DNA of 64,000 nt from JAHBVH01 sp034432375 (GCA_034432375.1 DAOUCA010000170.1:1-64000), one strand, 5' to 3'. Shown: positions 9,009 through 17,115, counted from the stretch's first letter. Numbers and translations are program-made. The notes: generated from the letters alone by a model not told the origin.

Positions 9009-11750
9009 TCAGTTTTCGGGGTATTTCGCGATTTCGTCCAGAATCTCGTGAACCGTCGCCACCAGCGTGCGCGACGCGCCCCGGCTCTTGGCCGCGGCGA
9101 TAACTTCTGGCGACAGGTGATCTGCGGCAGCGTCAGGATGAAGCACAACTATATCTTTTGACCAGTGCCGCCGAGGAGCCGAAGGCAAGACAAAGGAGTG
9201 AAATTCCAGAACCTTCTCCCACTTCCCCTCGTCGGCCAGCAGCAATACCCAAAGATCAATACTTGCGCTCAAAGGCCATAGGGATTGTATTTCCAACCCC
9301 AAACGCAATGCTTCGGCCAGGTGTTGGGCCGCCGCCACAGAATTGCCCATTCCCCGATCCGCGTAGCCCAGATAGCTGAGAGCAAGCGCCAAAAAGGGAC
9401 GAACACCGGCCGCCCGACAGGCCGTGACACTCAGTTGGAGGAATCTCTGCGCCTGAGCATAGGCGCGGCTGGCAAGTTCCACCATTCCCAGATGCAAATA
9501 GGCTCGCCCTGCCAAGGAGAGATTTCCGCTGGGTTCCGCAACCTTCAAGACCTGTTGGTTGATCAAGCGGGCCTCTGCATATTCACCCCGGGCCAGCTTA
9601 TTGACGCTAATCTGGCATTGGGCGGCCAGCACACCGCTCGTAATCTCTAATTGAGCATAAAGCGCCAGACTCTCCGCCGACACCTGCTGAGCCTCATCTG
9701 ATCCTGAATTAAGGGATGCGCTTAGTTGGATCAGCCCCTCGGCCACACCGACTGAATAGCTGTTCTGGCGACAGATGGCTACGCTACGACGAGCGGCCTG
9801 CTCCGCTTCTAAATAATGCTGACTTTGTGCGGTTTCGCCCACATTTTCCAGGTTACGCAGGACGTAACTCAATTCGCCCAACGCCCGCGCCACAGACCAG
9901 GGATCGTCCAATGCCTCGAAAAGAGCCACAGCCTCGGTGAAGCGCTGCTTTGCGCTAGACCCATCTCCCGCATCCCGGGCCAGACGGGCCAACCCGAAAA
10001 CGAGGGTGGCCTGCTCCCTGCGCACGTCCACCTTAGTCTGAGCCAATTGTTGCAGGATCGATGCACTATCCTGCAACAGGCTTCGGGCCTCCGCCTGCTC
10101 CCCCAACGTCCGACAAAAGGCCGCCTGCCAGATCAGCCCATTGGCTTCGATTCGACCTTCGCCAACAGACCGGGCCACGCTGACCGACAGACGGCTGGCG
10201 GCTACCCCCTCTGCATAACGTCCCTGCCATTCATAAAAACGGCACAAATCCTCCAAGGCCGAACCAATGAGCATCGCTTCTCTACTCTCGGCAGCCCATT
10301 CCCACCCGGCCCGAATATTGTCCAGATCAGCGGACACATTGCCCTGTCTGCTCTGCAACTGACGGCCGGACAGATCGTCCATCTGCCGATGCAACAGCGC
10401 CAGGTAATAGCGAGCGTGGCGTTCGTGCAGGGCTGGAGATGCTGGGTCCAGAATTAGTTTCTCGGCGGCGTATTGACGGACAAGTTCGTGGAGTTCGTAG
10501 CGGCCCGTCTCTGTCCGCTGGATCAAAGATTTGTTGAGCAGAGCCGTCAGGAGGGGCAGCCCGGCCCGGATCACTTCTTCGGCAGCCTGCCGGGTAAAGC
10601 CACCGCGAAAAATCGCCATCTGCCGGAAGACGCTCCGTTCGTTATCGCCAAGCAGCCGCCACGAATGGTCAAAGACGGCGCGCAGACTGCGCTGGCGTTC
10701 GGGCAGATCGCGTAGATCGCTGGACAAAAAGTCCAGGCTGCGCTCAATCTCGCCAGTGATTTCCTGAAGCGAGAGCATTTCCACCCAGGCCGCGGCCAAT
10801 ACAATCCCCAAGGGCACGCCATCCACCAGCCGACAGAGACGCACGACGTAAGGCAGTTCATCGGAATTAAGTGTGAAATCCGGGCGAGCAAAACGGGCAC
10901 TCTGCAAAAAGAGGCCGACCGCACTGTACTTATTGAGATCGGCGGGTGTCTCCCAGTCTGGGAAATCCATCCCGTCCAACAGAAAGACTGTCTCGCCGCT
11001 CAGCCGCAAGCGCTCACGGGAGGTCACCAGCGCTTTGAGCCGGGGCGCAGTCTGCAACAGTTCGTGGACCAGCCCCGCGCCGTCGATCAGATGCTCGAAA
11101 TTGTCCAGAACCAGCAGGAGTCTCTTTTCCCGTAAATAGTCGAACAGTTGTTGATGGGGTGTGCGGGCATCGGTCAGGAAGAAAAAGCCCACGGCAGTGG
11201 CTATGGCCGGCACCAAATCTTCCACCGCTTGCAGGGGTGCCAGGGGCACAAAATAGATACCATCCGGGTATTTCGCCGTCTCCCGGCGGACACATTCAAC
11301 GGCCAGACGGGTTTTGCCCATCCCGCCTGGTCCGATGATGGAGAGAAGCCGCAGTTTGGGGTCGGCGAGCAGACGGGTCAACTCGGCCAGTTCCCCCTCC
11401 CGGCCCAGGAAAGGGGTGACCGCTGCCGGCAGATTTGTATGGATGGGCCGGTCCGATTCGAGAGGGGGCGTTTGCGTGGGCGCGGGTGTGCTCTCCGGCT
11501 CAGCCTGTGGGTCAACGGCGACGTAGCCATAGCCGGCAGCCGTGAGCAACTCCTGCACCTGCGCTGTCAATCCCAGGGCATCGGCCACACGCACGACGAT
11601 CTCCGGGTCGCCGGGACGCGCGCCCTGGTTCAGCCAGCGACTGACTGTGCTGGGGTTGACATCGATACGCTGGGCCAGCCAGGAGGGCGAACGGTCCAGG
11701 CGGGCCAGCGCCCGGTTGATCAGTTCGGCAAATTCAGGGACATACGCCAT
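9009..11750 (-). CDS. XRE-family STAND (NB-ARC-like) NTPase regulator with TPR repeats
   Basis: 913 aa from ATG 11750. An AAAGGA Shine-Dalgarno lies just upstream, and the decayed paralogue starts at the same residue. Domains: XRE/Cro helix-turn-helix (about 1-60, W-L-A-Q-R-I-D-V-N-P-S-T-V-S-R-W-L); Pro/Thr-rich linker (85-105); STAND NTPase with Walker A G-P-G-G-M-G-K-T near 139, Walker B L-L-L-V-L-D-N-F-E-H and the T-S-R-E-R-L sensor motif; then TPR-like helical repeats from about 480 to 880. It is a cytoplasmic signal-integrating transcription regulator. STAND proteins usually switch on ATP-driven oligomerisation after ligand sensing by the repeats; the ligand is unknown. A consensus promoter and an inverted repeat near the start suggest autoregulation. 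The divergent partner is the small membrane protein at 11911. Confidence 0.9.
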   Translation of the reverse strand: MAYVPEFAELINRALARLDRSPSWLAQRIDVNPSTVSRWLNQGARPGDPEIVVRVADALGLTAQVQELLTAAGYGYVAVDPQAEPESTPAPTQTPPLESDRPIHTNLPAAVTPFLGREGELAELTRLLADPKLRLLSIIGPGGMGKTRLAVECVRRETAKYPDGIYFVPLAPLQAVEDLVPAIATAVGFFFLTDARTPHQQLFDYLREKRLLLVLDNFEHLIDGAGLVHELLQTAPRLKALVTSRERLRLSGETVFLLDGMDFPDWETPADLNKYSAVGLFLQSARFARPDFTLNSDELPYVVRLCRLVDGVPLGIVLAAAWVEMLSLQEITGEIERSLDFLSSDLRDLPERQRSLRAVFDHSWRLLGDNERSVFRQMAIFRGGFTRQAAEEVIRAGLPLLTALLNKSLIQRTETGRYELHELVRQYAAEKLILDPASPALHERHARYYLALLHRQMDDLSGRQLQSRQGNVSADLDNIRAGWEWAAESREAMLIGSALEDLCRFYEWQGRYAEGVAASRLSVSVARSVGEGRIEANGLIWQAAFCRTLGEQAEARSLLQDSASILQQLAQTKVDVRREQATLVFGLARLARDAGDGSSAKQRFTEAVALFEALDDPWSVARALGELSYVLRNLENVGETAQSQHYLEAEQAARRSVAICRQNSYSVGVAEGLIQLSASLNSGSDEAQQVSAESLALYAQLEITSGVLAAQCQISVNKLARGEYAEARLINQQVLKVAEPSGNLSLAGRAYLHLGMVELASRAYAQAQRFLQLSVTACRAAGVRPFLALALSYLGYADRGMGNSVAAAQHLAEALRLGLEIQSLWPLSASIDLWVLLLADEGKWEKVLEFHSFVLPSAPRRHWSKDIVVLHPDAAADHLSPEVIAAAKSRGASRTLVATVHEILDEIAKYPEN

Positions 11751-11759
11751 GCAAAAATC

Positions 11760-11777
11760 CTTTGCGCCAACGCAAAG
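11760..11777. promoter_or_regulatory. Operator-like inverted repeat CTTTGCG-N4-CGCAAAG plus a third half-site
   Basis: Two perfect 7-bp arms (11760-11766 and 11771-11777) lie 10 bases before the start of the STAND gene. A third CGCAAAG half-site is at 11793-11799. Related but diverged TTGCG/TTGCAA boxes lie in the equivalent place before the decayed paralogue. The position fits autoregulation by the encoded XRE domain; this is inference. Confidence 0.5.
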
Positions 11778-11855
11778 AGCCTGTGACCCGAACGCAAAGG
11801 GGCGGGTGTTCAATAGAGATAGAACGACTGGCAACGAGTTAGGAAAATGAACCCA

Positions 11856-11884
11856 ATCTTAGGCCCATAAGCGTCAACTGTCAA
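11856..11884 (-). promoter_or_regulatory. Sigma-70-type promoter TTGACA-N17-TAAGAT for the STAND gene
   Basis: The -35 box is at 11884-11879 and the -10 box at 11861-11856 on the minus strand, with optimal 17-bp spacing, giving a leader of about 100 nt before ATG 11750. It is conserved in the duplicated upstream region at 8601-8629. Confidence 0.7.
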
Positions 11885-11910
11885 ACAACAATTAACACAG
11901 GAGAAGAAAA

Positions 11911-12315
11911 ATGGCAAAGCGAACTGAAATGCAGTGGGAAGTCATGTTTTCGGACGAAGCGTGGAGTGAGATCGTCGAAGTGAAGGAGGGGCTGCCCGGG
12001 GCTGCTGTCCCACGAAAGCAACGGTCTTTGGCGTACAGTCTACTGCTGATGGCCGGTCTGGTATGCGTTTTATCGGTCTGGTTCTGGACAAATATCACCC
12101 GGCCCTACAGTCACGGCACAGAGGCGTCGGTGGCTGTCATAACCGCCGAGAAAACGGAAGTTCCGGCCTTCAGCACGATTCAGTCCCCAAAGGCTCCGTT
12201 GGAATATTGGGAGGAGAAGTTCTTCCAGGAAGAGGTCGAGGGTCGCCCCTTCACCAAAACTCCTTTGGACTATTGGCAGGATAAATTCCTTGAACAGGAG
12301 GTTGGCATGCGGTAA
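11911..12315 (+). CDS. Small single-pass membrane protein with duplicated P-L-x-Y-W motif
   Basis: 134 aa. ATG 11911 follows a strong GGAGAAG Shine-Dalgarno. Residues 1-40 are a soluble, acidic, Trp-containing head; about 44-62 is one transmembrane helix (S-L-L-L-M-A-G-L-V-C-V-L-S-V-W-F-W). The tail carries the same block twice: P-L-E-Y-W-E-E-K-F-F-Q-E-E-V and P-L-D-Y-W-Q-D-K-F-L-E-Q-E-V, about 25 residues apart. No family is recognised. It is divergently transcribed from the XRE-STAND regulator, sharing the promoter region, so it may be the regulator's target or its membrane sensor or effector. This is inference from position only. Confidence 0.75.
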   Translation: MAKRTEMQWEVMFSDEAWSEIVEVKEGLPGAAVPRKQRSLAYSLLLMAGLVCVLSVWFWTNITRPYSHGTEASVAVITAEKTEVPAFSTIQSPKAPLEYWEEKFFQEEVEGRPFTKTPLDYWQDKFLEQEVGMR

Positions 12316-12364
12316 TGGAAATGCAATAAAAAAGAGGGCTCTATATGCGTTTCAAGGATCTCTA

Positions 12365-12438
12365 TGAAATGTGCCGGGGACGGGCCAACGATCGTGGGTA
12401 ATTCCTACATGCATTTGGCCCGTCCCCGGCACATTTCA
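12365..12438. repeat. 24-bp perfect inverted repeat with 26-nt loop
   Basis: Arms at 12365-12388 and 12415-12438 (starting TGAAATGTGCCGGGG) are perfect reverse complements, 50 bases after the small membrane gene. There is no T-tract after it. It may act as a transcript 3' hairpin or be a small palindromic element. Confidence 0.6.
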
Positions 12439-12478
12439 CGCCCAATCACGATCCGATCCTTGGAATCCATGAAGAGCC

Positions 12479-12519
12479 AAAAAGAGATGCCAGATTTCGG
12501 AAATCTGGCATCTCTTTTT
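12479..12519. terminator. Bidirectional rho-independent terminator, 19-bp stem
   Basis: AAAAAGAGATGCCAGATTT at 12479-12497, loop CGG, and the perfect complement at 12501-12519, with A- and T-tracts on either side. It lies immediately after the Rieske gene stop (minus strand) and can serve both directions. Confidence 0.85.
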
Positions 12520-12879
12520 TTATTGCACAAACAGCACCACATCCTCCCCCTCCTGGGCCACCCGATACGTCCGCACCCGCAGCTTTTCGTCGTAGAGCGC
12601 TTCGCCCGTGGCCAGATCAAACTCCCACTGATGCCAGGGACACTTGATAATCTGCCCCTCCCGCTCGTATCCCCGCTGGTAGACGCCAGACGAAGTGACC
12701 AGCGGCCGGGTGCGCCCCGCACAGAGGGGATCGGCCCGGTGGGGGCAATAGTTCAGAATCGCGTAGAAACTTCCCTCCACATTGAAGACGCCGATTTCGT
12801 GGCCGTTGACCGTCACAATTTTGCGCGCGCCGGGGGGAAGATCGGCTGCGGGAGCGACGATAAATCGAGTGCTGGGCAT
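12520..12879 (-). CDS. Rieske [2Fe-2S] ferredoxin-type protein
   Basis: 119 aa, the size of small Rieske ferredoxins (NirD or ring-hydroxylating dioxygenase ferredoxin type). Both cluster-binding motifs are visible: C-P-H-R-A-D-P-L-C-A-G (C-x-H) and C-P-W-H-Q-W-E-F-D-L-x-T-G (C-x2-H), ligating a 2Fe-2S cluster with two Cys and two His. It is a cytoplasmic electron carrier. The partner oxygenase or reductase is not adjacent, so the substrate pathway is unknown. The ATG start at 12879 is supported by the family N-terminus (F-x-V-A-P-A-A-D-L-P-P-G). Confidence 0.92.
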   Translation of the reverse strand: MPSTRFIVAPAADLPPGARKIVTVNGHEIGVFNVEGSFYAILNYCPHRADPLCAGRTRPLVTSSGVYQRGYEREGQIIKCPWHQWEFDLATGEALYDEKLRVRTYRVAQEGEDVVLFVQ

Positions 12880-12896
12880 TCCTGTGTTCCTTTTCT

Positions 12897-12917
12897 ATTG
12901 CGTATTGCGTATTGCGT
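12897..12917. repeat. 7-bp tandem repeat TATTGCG, three copies
   Basis: Three perfect tandem copies lie 17 bases upstream of the Rieske start, followed by degenerate copies. The nature is unknown. Confidence 0.6.
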
Positions 12918-13085
12918 ATTTCGCTTTAGTTTCTCGTATTTCGGGGTGAAAAGGCCGTTTATGACGACGGTGAGCGTCAACGCCTTTGGGTAAATAGGAA
13001 GTAATCGAGTTCTTTTTCCGAAGTTCAGGGTGTGAAGCAGCCTAGTTTGGAAAATCGGCGGTGGCAAGAAGGCAGCGCAATCTGC

Positions 13086-14024
13086 CTAGGGTAGCAACAG
13101 GCTGGCGATCCCATAATCCTTGCGAAAGACCAGCACATCCTTTGCCACCCGAAACCCCACCGATTCGTACAAGGCAAAGGCCGCATCGCGATAGTTATCA
13201 GTTTCCACAAAGATCTCTTTGGCTCCTTGGGCGTAAAGGCGGCGCAGCCCCTCGCTTAAAATAGCCCTCCCCAATCCCAGCTTTTGAAAATCGGGATGAA
13301 CGCCCATCGGTTCGATCTGACCGCGCTTACCGCTTTCGTCTTCGTGCAGCCAGCAGATACAAAAGGCTGCCAGCCGACTATTTGGTGCCATTACAACCAA
13401 ATCCAAATCGGGGTGATAGGCTGGCTGTTGCAGCGTGTGCGTCCGCCATTCGACCCTCATGCTTTTACTCTCAAAGACCGTCTGATGGAGATCGACATAG
13501 GCTACCACTTCACGCATGCCAGCCAGCGGACGAATCAGAAAGCCCTCTGGTAACAGGGAATAGGGGTCGACCGTAAGTGCGGACTGTTGCAGCAAGACCT
13601 TTGTCCAAGAATTCTCGCCAATCTCCGCTACGGAGTAGAAGCCCGCTGTTTCGAGATCCCGAATCCGTCTCTCCTGCTCGACAAACACATTGACAAACCA
13701 CATGGGACGACCAAAGTCACTCCCCACAAGTTGTCGCGCCCGCTGATCGGCCCACGCCAAAATCTGCGGGTGGACTTCCTCGCTCGCAGCCGGGTGACAG
13801 GCATAGTCAATCGACCAGAAGGGTGTCTGCATCACCACCCAGGCTACGACGTTTCCAGTTTCATCGACCCAGAGTTGCGCATTCTGCGGATCATCGAGTG
13901 CCCAGGAACTGAAGCGGTAGGGTTGATCGACGACGTGCAGGTTGTCGGCGGGAAAGGCGTGGGCAAGTGCTGCCATTTGTTGTAAATTGGCTGCGCCGGA
14001 AAAAGTTCGTTGTGTGATTTTCAT
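13086..14024 (-). CDS. Tandem GNAT-family N-acetyltransferase
   Basis: 312 aa with two GNAT-like halves, an architecture shared with mycothiol-synthase-type proteins. The C-terminal half holds the acetyl-CoA-binding motif A (G-V-H-P-D-F-Q-K-L-G-L-G-R-A-I-L) followed by the motif-B E-T-D-N-Y-R-D-A-A-F-A-L-Y-E-S-V-G-F. The N-terminal half (1-150) is degenerate. The acceptor is unknown. Its ATG overlaps the stop of the upstream serine hydrolase by four bases (ATGA at 14021-14024), so the two are translationally coupled. A mycothiol role is unlikely without other mycothiol genes. Confidence 0.85.
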   Translation of the reverse strand: MKITQRTFSGAANLQQMAALAHAFPADNLHVVDQPYRFSSWALDDPQNAQLWVDETGNVVAWVVMQTPFWSIDYACHPAASEEVHPQILAWADQRARQLVGSDFGRPMWFVNVFVEQERRIRDLETAGFYSVAEIGENSWTKVLLQQSALTVDPYSLLPEGFLIRPLAGMREVVAYVDLHQTVFESKSMRVEWRTHTLQQPAYHPDLDLVVMAPNSRLAAFCICWLHEDESGKRGQIEPMGVHPDFQKLGLGRAILSEGLRRLYAQGAKEIFVETDNYRDAAFALYESVGFRVAKDVLVFRKDYGIASLLLP

Positions 14025-15205
14025 TTTGTCTCCATTGAATTGTTATCTTCTTCCATTGATTGATAGACCGCCCGAATCAAATTCTCCGTCCGCTTGTCTG
14101 GCTCGGCTCCAGATGGAATTGTGTTGGTTACAAAGCCAAAGCCGATTCCGGCCACGGGATCGGCGAAGCCTAACGATCCGCCATAACCAGGATGACCAAA
14201 GGCTGCTTCATTAGGTCCCATAAAGCCGGCCGGACGATTCAAGCCGAAGCCCAACCCGATACAACTTTGGAAGCAAAAGACGCGATCCTTGCCTTCGGAC
14301 GATACGGCTGTGGCCTGGGCGAGCAGGCTATGACTCAATACCCGAATGCCGTCGATTTCCCCGCCACACGCTAAAGCACCATAGAGATGCGCCAAGGCAC
14401 GTGCATTCGTCGTTCCATTGGCCGCAGGAATTTCCGCACCGCGCCAGGCACGGCTATTAAAGATTGAGAAATCACCCAGTTGAGGATTATTCATTTTGGC
14501 CAGCAGTGAATCTGGATCTGATGTGTCAGTAGTCTCACCTGTAACCTGTTCGGCTGAATCTTGCTCAACGACAGTCGCGACTCGGTACTCTTCTTCTGGG
14601 CCAAAGCCGATAAGAAAATCAATCCCTAACGGACGAGCAATCTCATCTTGCAAGAAGAGACCAATACGCTTGCCACTCACTCGTCGCACCACTTCGCCCA
14701 CCAACCAACCGAACGTGGCAGCATGGTAGCCGTGGGCTGTGCCCGGTGTCCACCATGGACGTTGTTTCGCCAGTGCATCAATCATGCGCTGCCAATCAAA
14801 AACGGCTTCGGTTGGGAGTGGTTCGGCAATTGCAGCCAATCCTGCTTGGTGATTCAATAGATAACGCACGGGCAGATCGGCCTTGCCCGCCTGGGCAAAT
14901 TCGGGCCAATAGTCTGCAACCGGCGCATCCAGGTCTAGTTCGCCTCGATCTACCAAACGGAGCACACAGAGTGCAACGATGGCTTTGGTAACAGACCAGA
15001 CATTGACGATTGTATCCTGCTGCCAAGGCTTTTTTTGCTCATCGTCGGCATAGCCACCCCATAGATCCACAACTGGTTTCTGATCTTGATAAACGGCAAC
15101 TGCGCCGCCGATGTCGCCAGATTGGCGGAAATTTTCTTCAAAAGCCAAACGTACGGCTGCAAATTTTGGCTCACAGATGCCTGTGATTGTATTTTCAGTG
15201 ATCAT
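14021..15205 (-). CDS. Serine hydrolase, class C beta-lactamase / esterase family
   Basis: 394 aa from ATG 15205, chosen because a GGGGGA Shine-Dalgarno lies seven bases upstream; a longer frame upstream crosses the promoter of the divergent toxin-antitoxin genes. Class C-type motifs are S-V-T-K (S-x-x-K nucleophile), G-Y-H-A-A-T in place of Y-x-N, and H-P-G-Y-G-G near the C-terminus (the HxG equivalent of K-T-G). There is no signal peptide, so it is probably a cytoplasmic esterase or D-aminopeptidase-like enzyme rather than a resistance enzyme. It forms an overlapping pair with the GNAT gene. Confidence 0.9.
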   Translation of the reverse strand: MITENTITGICEPKFAAVRLAFEENFRQSGDIGGAVAVYQDQKPVVDLWGGYADDEQKKPWQQDTIVNVWSVTKAIVALCVLRLVDRGELDLDAPVADYWPEFAQAGKADLPVRYLLNHQAGLAAIAEPLPTEAVFDWQRMIDALAKQRPWWTPGTAHGYHAATFGWLVGEVVRRVSGKRIGLFLQDEIARPLGIDFLIGFGPEEEYRVATVVEQDSAEQVTGETTDTSDPDSLLAKMNNPQLGDFSIFNSRAWRGAEIPAANGTTNARALAHLYGALACGGEIDGIRVLSHSLLAQATAVSSEGKDRVFCFQSCIGLGFGLNRPAGFMGPNEAAFGHPGYGGSLGFADPVAGIGFGFVTNTIPSGAEPDKRTENLIRAVYQSMEEDNNSMETK

Positions 15206-15226
15206 AGGTCCCCCCTCTTTGGACCA

Positions 15227-15255
15227 TTGACAAACACCGTCCGACAGCGTATAAT
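15227..15255 (+). promoter_or_regulatory. Perfect consensus sigma-70 promoter of the toxin-antitoxin operon
   Basis: TTGACA at 15227-15232 and TATAAT at 15250-15255 with exactly 17 bp between them, 55 bases before the antitoxin ATG. A perfect consensus match is rare and implies strong transcription held down by a repressor. Confidence 0.9.
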
Positions 15256-15258
15256 TTG

Positions 15259-15274
15259 CTGTGTATTTACACAG
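15259..15274. promoter_or_regulatory. Palindromic operator CTGTGTA-TT-TACACAG
   Basis: Perfect 7-bp arms around a TT centre lie directly after the -10 box. This is where a ribbon-helix-helix antitoxin would bind to repress its own operon. The binding itself is inferred. Confidence 0.7.
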
Positions 15275-15309
15275 TGAAAACCCCATAAACTTAAAGGTAT
15301 AACAACGCC

Positions 15310-15588
15310 ATGATTGCGAAAGAAAAAGTCACGCTGACCTTACCACAACCCTTGATGGAAGTGGTGCGCACCCTTGCTGCCCCTCGCCAGCAGAGTCAGT
15401 TTATTGCCGAGGCCATTGAATACTTTATCGCTGAAAAGCAACGTAAAAGCTTGCGTGAACGTTTGATCGCCGGTTACCAAGCAAATGCCGCGGCGGATGC
15501 CGAGAGCGCCGCTGAATGGTCAACCCTGGAAGATGAAGCTTGGTTCAATCATCTTCCTGCCTATGAAACAGACGACACCCCCAAATGA
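15310..15588 (+). CDS. Ribbon-helix-helix antitoxin of a MazEF-type system
   Basis: 92 aa. The N-terminal strand V-T-L-T-L-P and the following helices (Q-F-I-A-E-A-I-E-Y-F-I) fit a ribbon-helix-helix/MetJ-like DNA-binding domain. The acidic tail (A-A-E-W-S-T-L-E-D-E-A-W) is the expected toxin-binding segment. The gene stop overlaps the toxin start by four bases (ATGA). A strong promoter and an adjacent palindrome indicate autoregulation, as is standard for type II antitoxins. Confidence 0.85.
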   Translation: MIAKEKVTLTLPQPLMEVVRTLAAPRQQSQFIAEAIEYFIAEKQRKSLRERLIAGYQANAAADAESAAEWSTLEDEAWFNHLPAYETDDTPK

Positions 15589-15953
15589 CAGTGCAAACAC
15601 GTTCACAAATCCTGCGTGGTGACATCTTCGCCGTCGATTTTGAGCCGGTACGTGGTTCTGAACAGGGCAAGGTGCGACCGGCATTGGTCATCCAGAATGA
15701 TATTGGCAACCGCTATAGCCCCACGATTATTGTGGCGGCGCTCACCACAGGTAATTACAGTCGCTTTGATGTCAATGTCCTTATCAAGGCACCAGAAGGT
15801 GGCCTTGCCAACGATTCAATCGTCCTCCTCAACCAAATTCGCACTATCGACCGTGTCCGGCTGGGTCGGCATTGGGGGCGTGTCTCTCCGCAAACTATGC
15901 AGCAGGTCGATGAAGCAATTAAGATTAGTCTGGGGCTTGTGCCAGTTTCTTGA
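15585..15953 (+). CDS. mazF: MazF/PemK-family endoribonuclease toxin
   Basis: 122 aa, typical MazF length. Family signatures are R-G-D-I-F-A-V-D-F (strand 1 to loop), then G-S-E-Q-G-K-V-R-P-A-L-V-I-Q-N-D with the catalytic Arg, the T-I-I-V-A-A-L-T-T block, and the Q-I-R-T-I-D-R-x-R-L motif. MazF toxins cut single-stranded mRNA at short sequences and arrest growth when the antitoxin is degraded. It overlaps its antitoxin gene by four bases. The pair sits between a serine hydrolase and a truncated ABC-transporter gene, consistent with insertion of a mobile module. Confidence 0.92.
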   Translation: MTVQTRSQILRGDIFAVDFEPVRGSEQGKVRPALVIQNDIGNRYSPTIIVAALTTGNYSRFDVNVLIKAPEGGLANDSIVLLNQIRTIDRVRLGRHWGRVSPQTMQQVDEAIKISLGLVPVS

Positions 15954-16028
15954 GCGCGTACACAAAGCTGGAATCGAAGTCACAATGCAATGCAAAGGCT
16001 GCTACAATGTAGAAGATGGCAAGGCGGA

Positions 16029-16220
16029 TCACTTGATCCCAGCCTGCCCGGACAGTCCCGCATCGAGAAATCGACGGAGCAATTGGGGAATGCCTAACTG
16101 AAAACCGACGGTCAGCAGCAGAAAGAGGGTCAACATCGCCATCAATTGCCACTGCCGTGTGAAATAGCGCATGACCCACAAACTTGGGGGCCGCGCAGCT
16201 CGAACAAGTGAAACACGCAT
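16029..16220 (-). pseudogene. N-terminal fragment of an ABC transporter permease/ATPase
   Basis: 63 codons. Residues 17-60 (W-V-M-R-Y-F-T-R-Q-W-Q-L-M-A-M-L, then a hydrophobic helix, then P-Q-L-L-R-R-F-L-D-A-G-L-S-G) resemble the first transmembrane helix of an exporter-type ABC protein. The frame stops immediately after G-Q-A-G-I-K and nothing ABC-like follows. The toxin-antitoxin pair lies where the rest would be, so the gene was probably cut by that insertion or a deletion. Confidence 0.65.
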
Positions 16221-16255
16221 GTGGTCTGTTTCCGAATCAGATTGATCACTTTTAG

Positions 16256-16813
16256 TTATGCTTCCCTACCTGGCATCTCCGCCCAGTGATAGATGCGCTG
16301 AGTGATCGGATAGCCAGAATCCTCGGCTTCGCACTCACCTACGTACTGCCCGCCGAATGATTCATAAAAATGGTTGGCCGGTGCGTTTGTGGCCAGCGAG
16401 CGGATGATCAATGCTGTCATGCCTAGCTGCTGTAGATGGCGCGCTGCTGCTTGAATTAGTTTACGCCCAATGCCCCGCCCCTGGTGGGCAAAATCTACAT
16501 AGAGCGCATAGATGTCGCCACATCCTTCATAGCCCGCCACGCCAGTGGGGCCACCCATGATCAAACCGACGACCCGTTCTGGTTGTATCGCATCTTCCAA
16601 GGCAACATAAATACACTCCTGGCTCTCAGCCTCCTCGGCTATTGCGCGAATCGAGCGCGCCCAAGCTGCGGCAGATTCTTCCGGCGTCCACTCTTCCTGC
16701 CGGCTACGCCATGCGGCATCGGGAACTTGCCCTTTGTGGGCACGCAGATAGGTTTCGACCATGACGCGCCCCATAGCGGGGGCGTCGGTCTCTTGTGCAC
16801 TTCTGATGATCAT
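16256..16813 (-). CDS. GNAT-family N-acetyltransferase
   Basis: 185 aa, a standard single GNAT domain. It has the acetyl-CoA pyrophosphate-binding loop H-Q-G-R-G-I-G-R-K-L-I (motif A), preceded by the strand I-Y-A-L-Y-V, and motif B N-A-P-A-N-H-F-Y-E-S-F-G-G. It is cytoplasmic with an unknown acceptor. The ATG at 16813 follows an AAAAGGAGC Shine-Dalgarno. Confidence 0.9.
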   Translation of the reverse strand: MIIRSAQETDAPAMGRVMVETYLRAHKGQVPDAAWRSRQEEWTPEESAAAWARSIRAIAEEAESQECIYVALEDAIQPERVVGLIMGGPTGVAGYEGCGDIYALYVDFAHQGRGIGRKLIQAAARHLQQLGMTALIIRSLATNAPANHFYESFGGQYVGECEAEDSGYPITQRIYHWAEMPGREA

Positions 16814-16853
16814 GATCCGCTCCTTTTGATAAGGGAACTCTCTTTACCCAGAT

Positions 16854-17093
16854 TTACTGACTCACTTTCTCCCATTCGTTGCGCAAAACGCGATAACGAT
16901 AGGACGCAGTGGGTTGATTGGCCTTCTCATCGTAATCCGCAAAGCGTTCTACCTGGCGCAACCCAGTTTTCTCCATCACCCGCGCCGACCCGAGATTGCG
17001 CACATCGCAGGTGTCGGAAATGCTGTTGACTTGGGTCGGGATATCATATCGGTTGCTGTAAAAGCAAAGTCGAGCATTACATTGTTGCTGCAC
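16854..17093 (-). pseudogene. C-terminal fragment of a RimJ-type GNAT
   Basis: From about residue 27 the 79-codon frame reads T-C-D-V-R-N-L-G-S-A-R-V-M-E-K-T-G-L-R, followed by Y-R-Y-R-V-L-R-N-E-W. This matches the end of RimJ/RimL-like acetyltransferases, where N-x-x-S-x-x-V-x-E-K-x-G is characteristic. The acetyl-CoA-binding half is absent and the preceding 26 codons look unrelated. It is a 5'-truncated remnant. Confidence 0.7.
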
Positions 17094-17115
17094 TTCGCCA
17101 AAGACCGATCAACCC

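Noticed and set aside
8658..9161. Plus-strand 167-codon frame
   Set aside because: It reads through the terminator hairpin at 8925-8967 and antisense into the STAND gene, with no family features.
15925..16179. 84-codon minus-strand frame over the ABC fragment
   Set aside because: The recognisable ABC leader lies in another frame; this one shows no family features.
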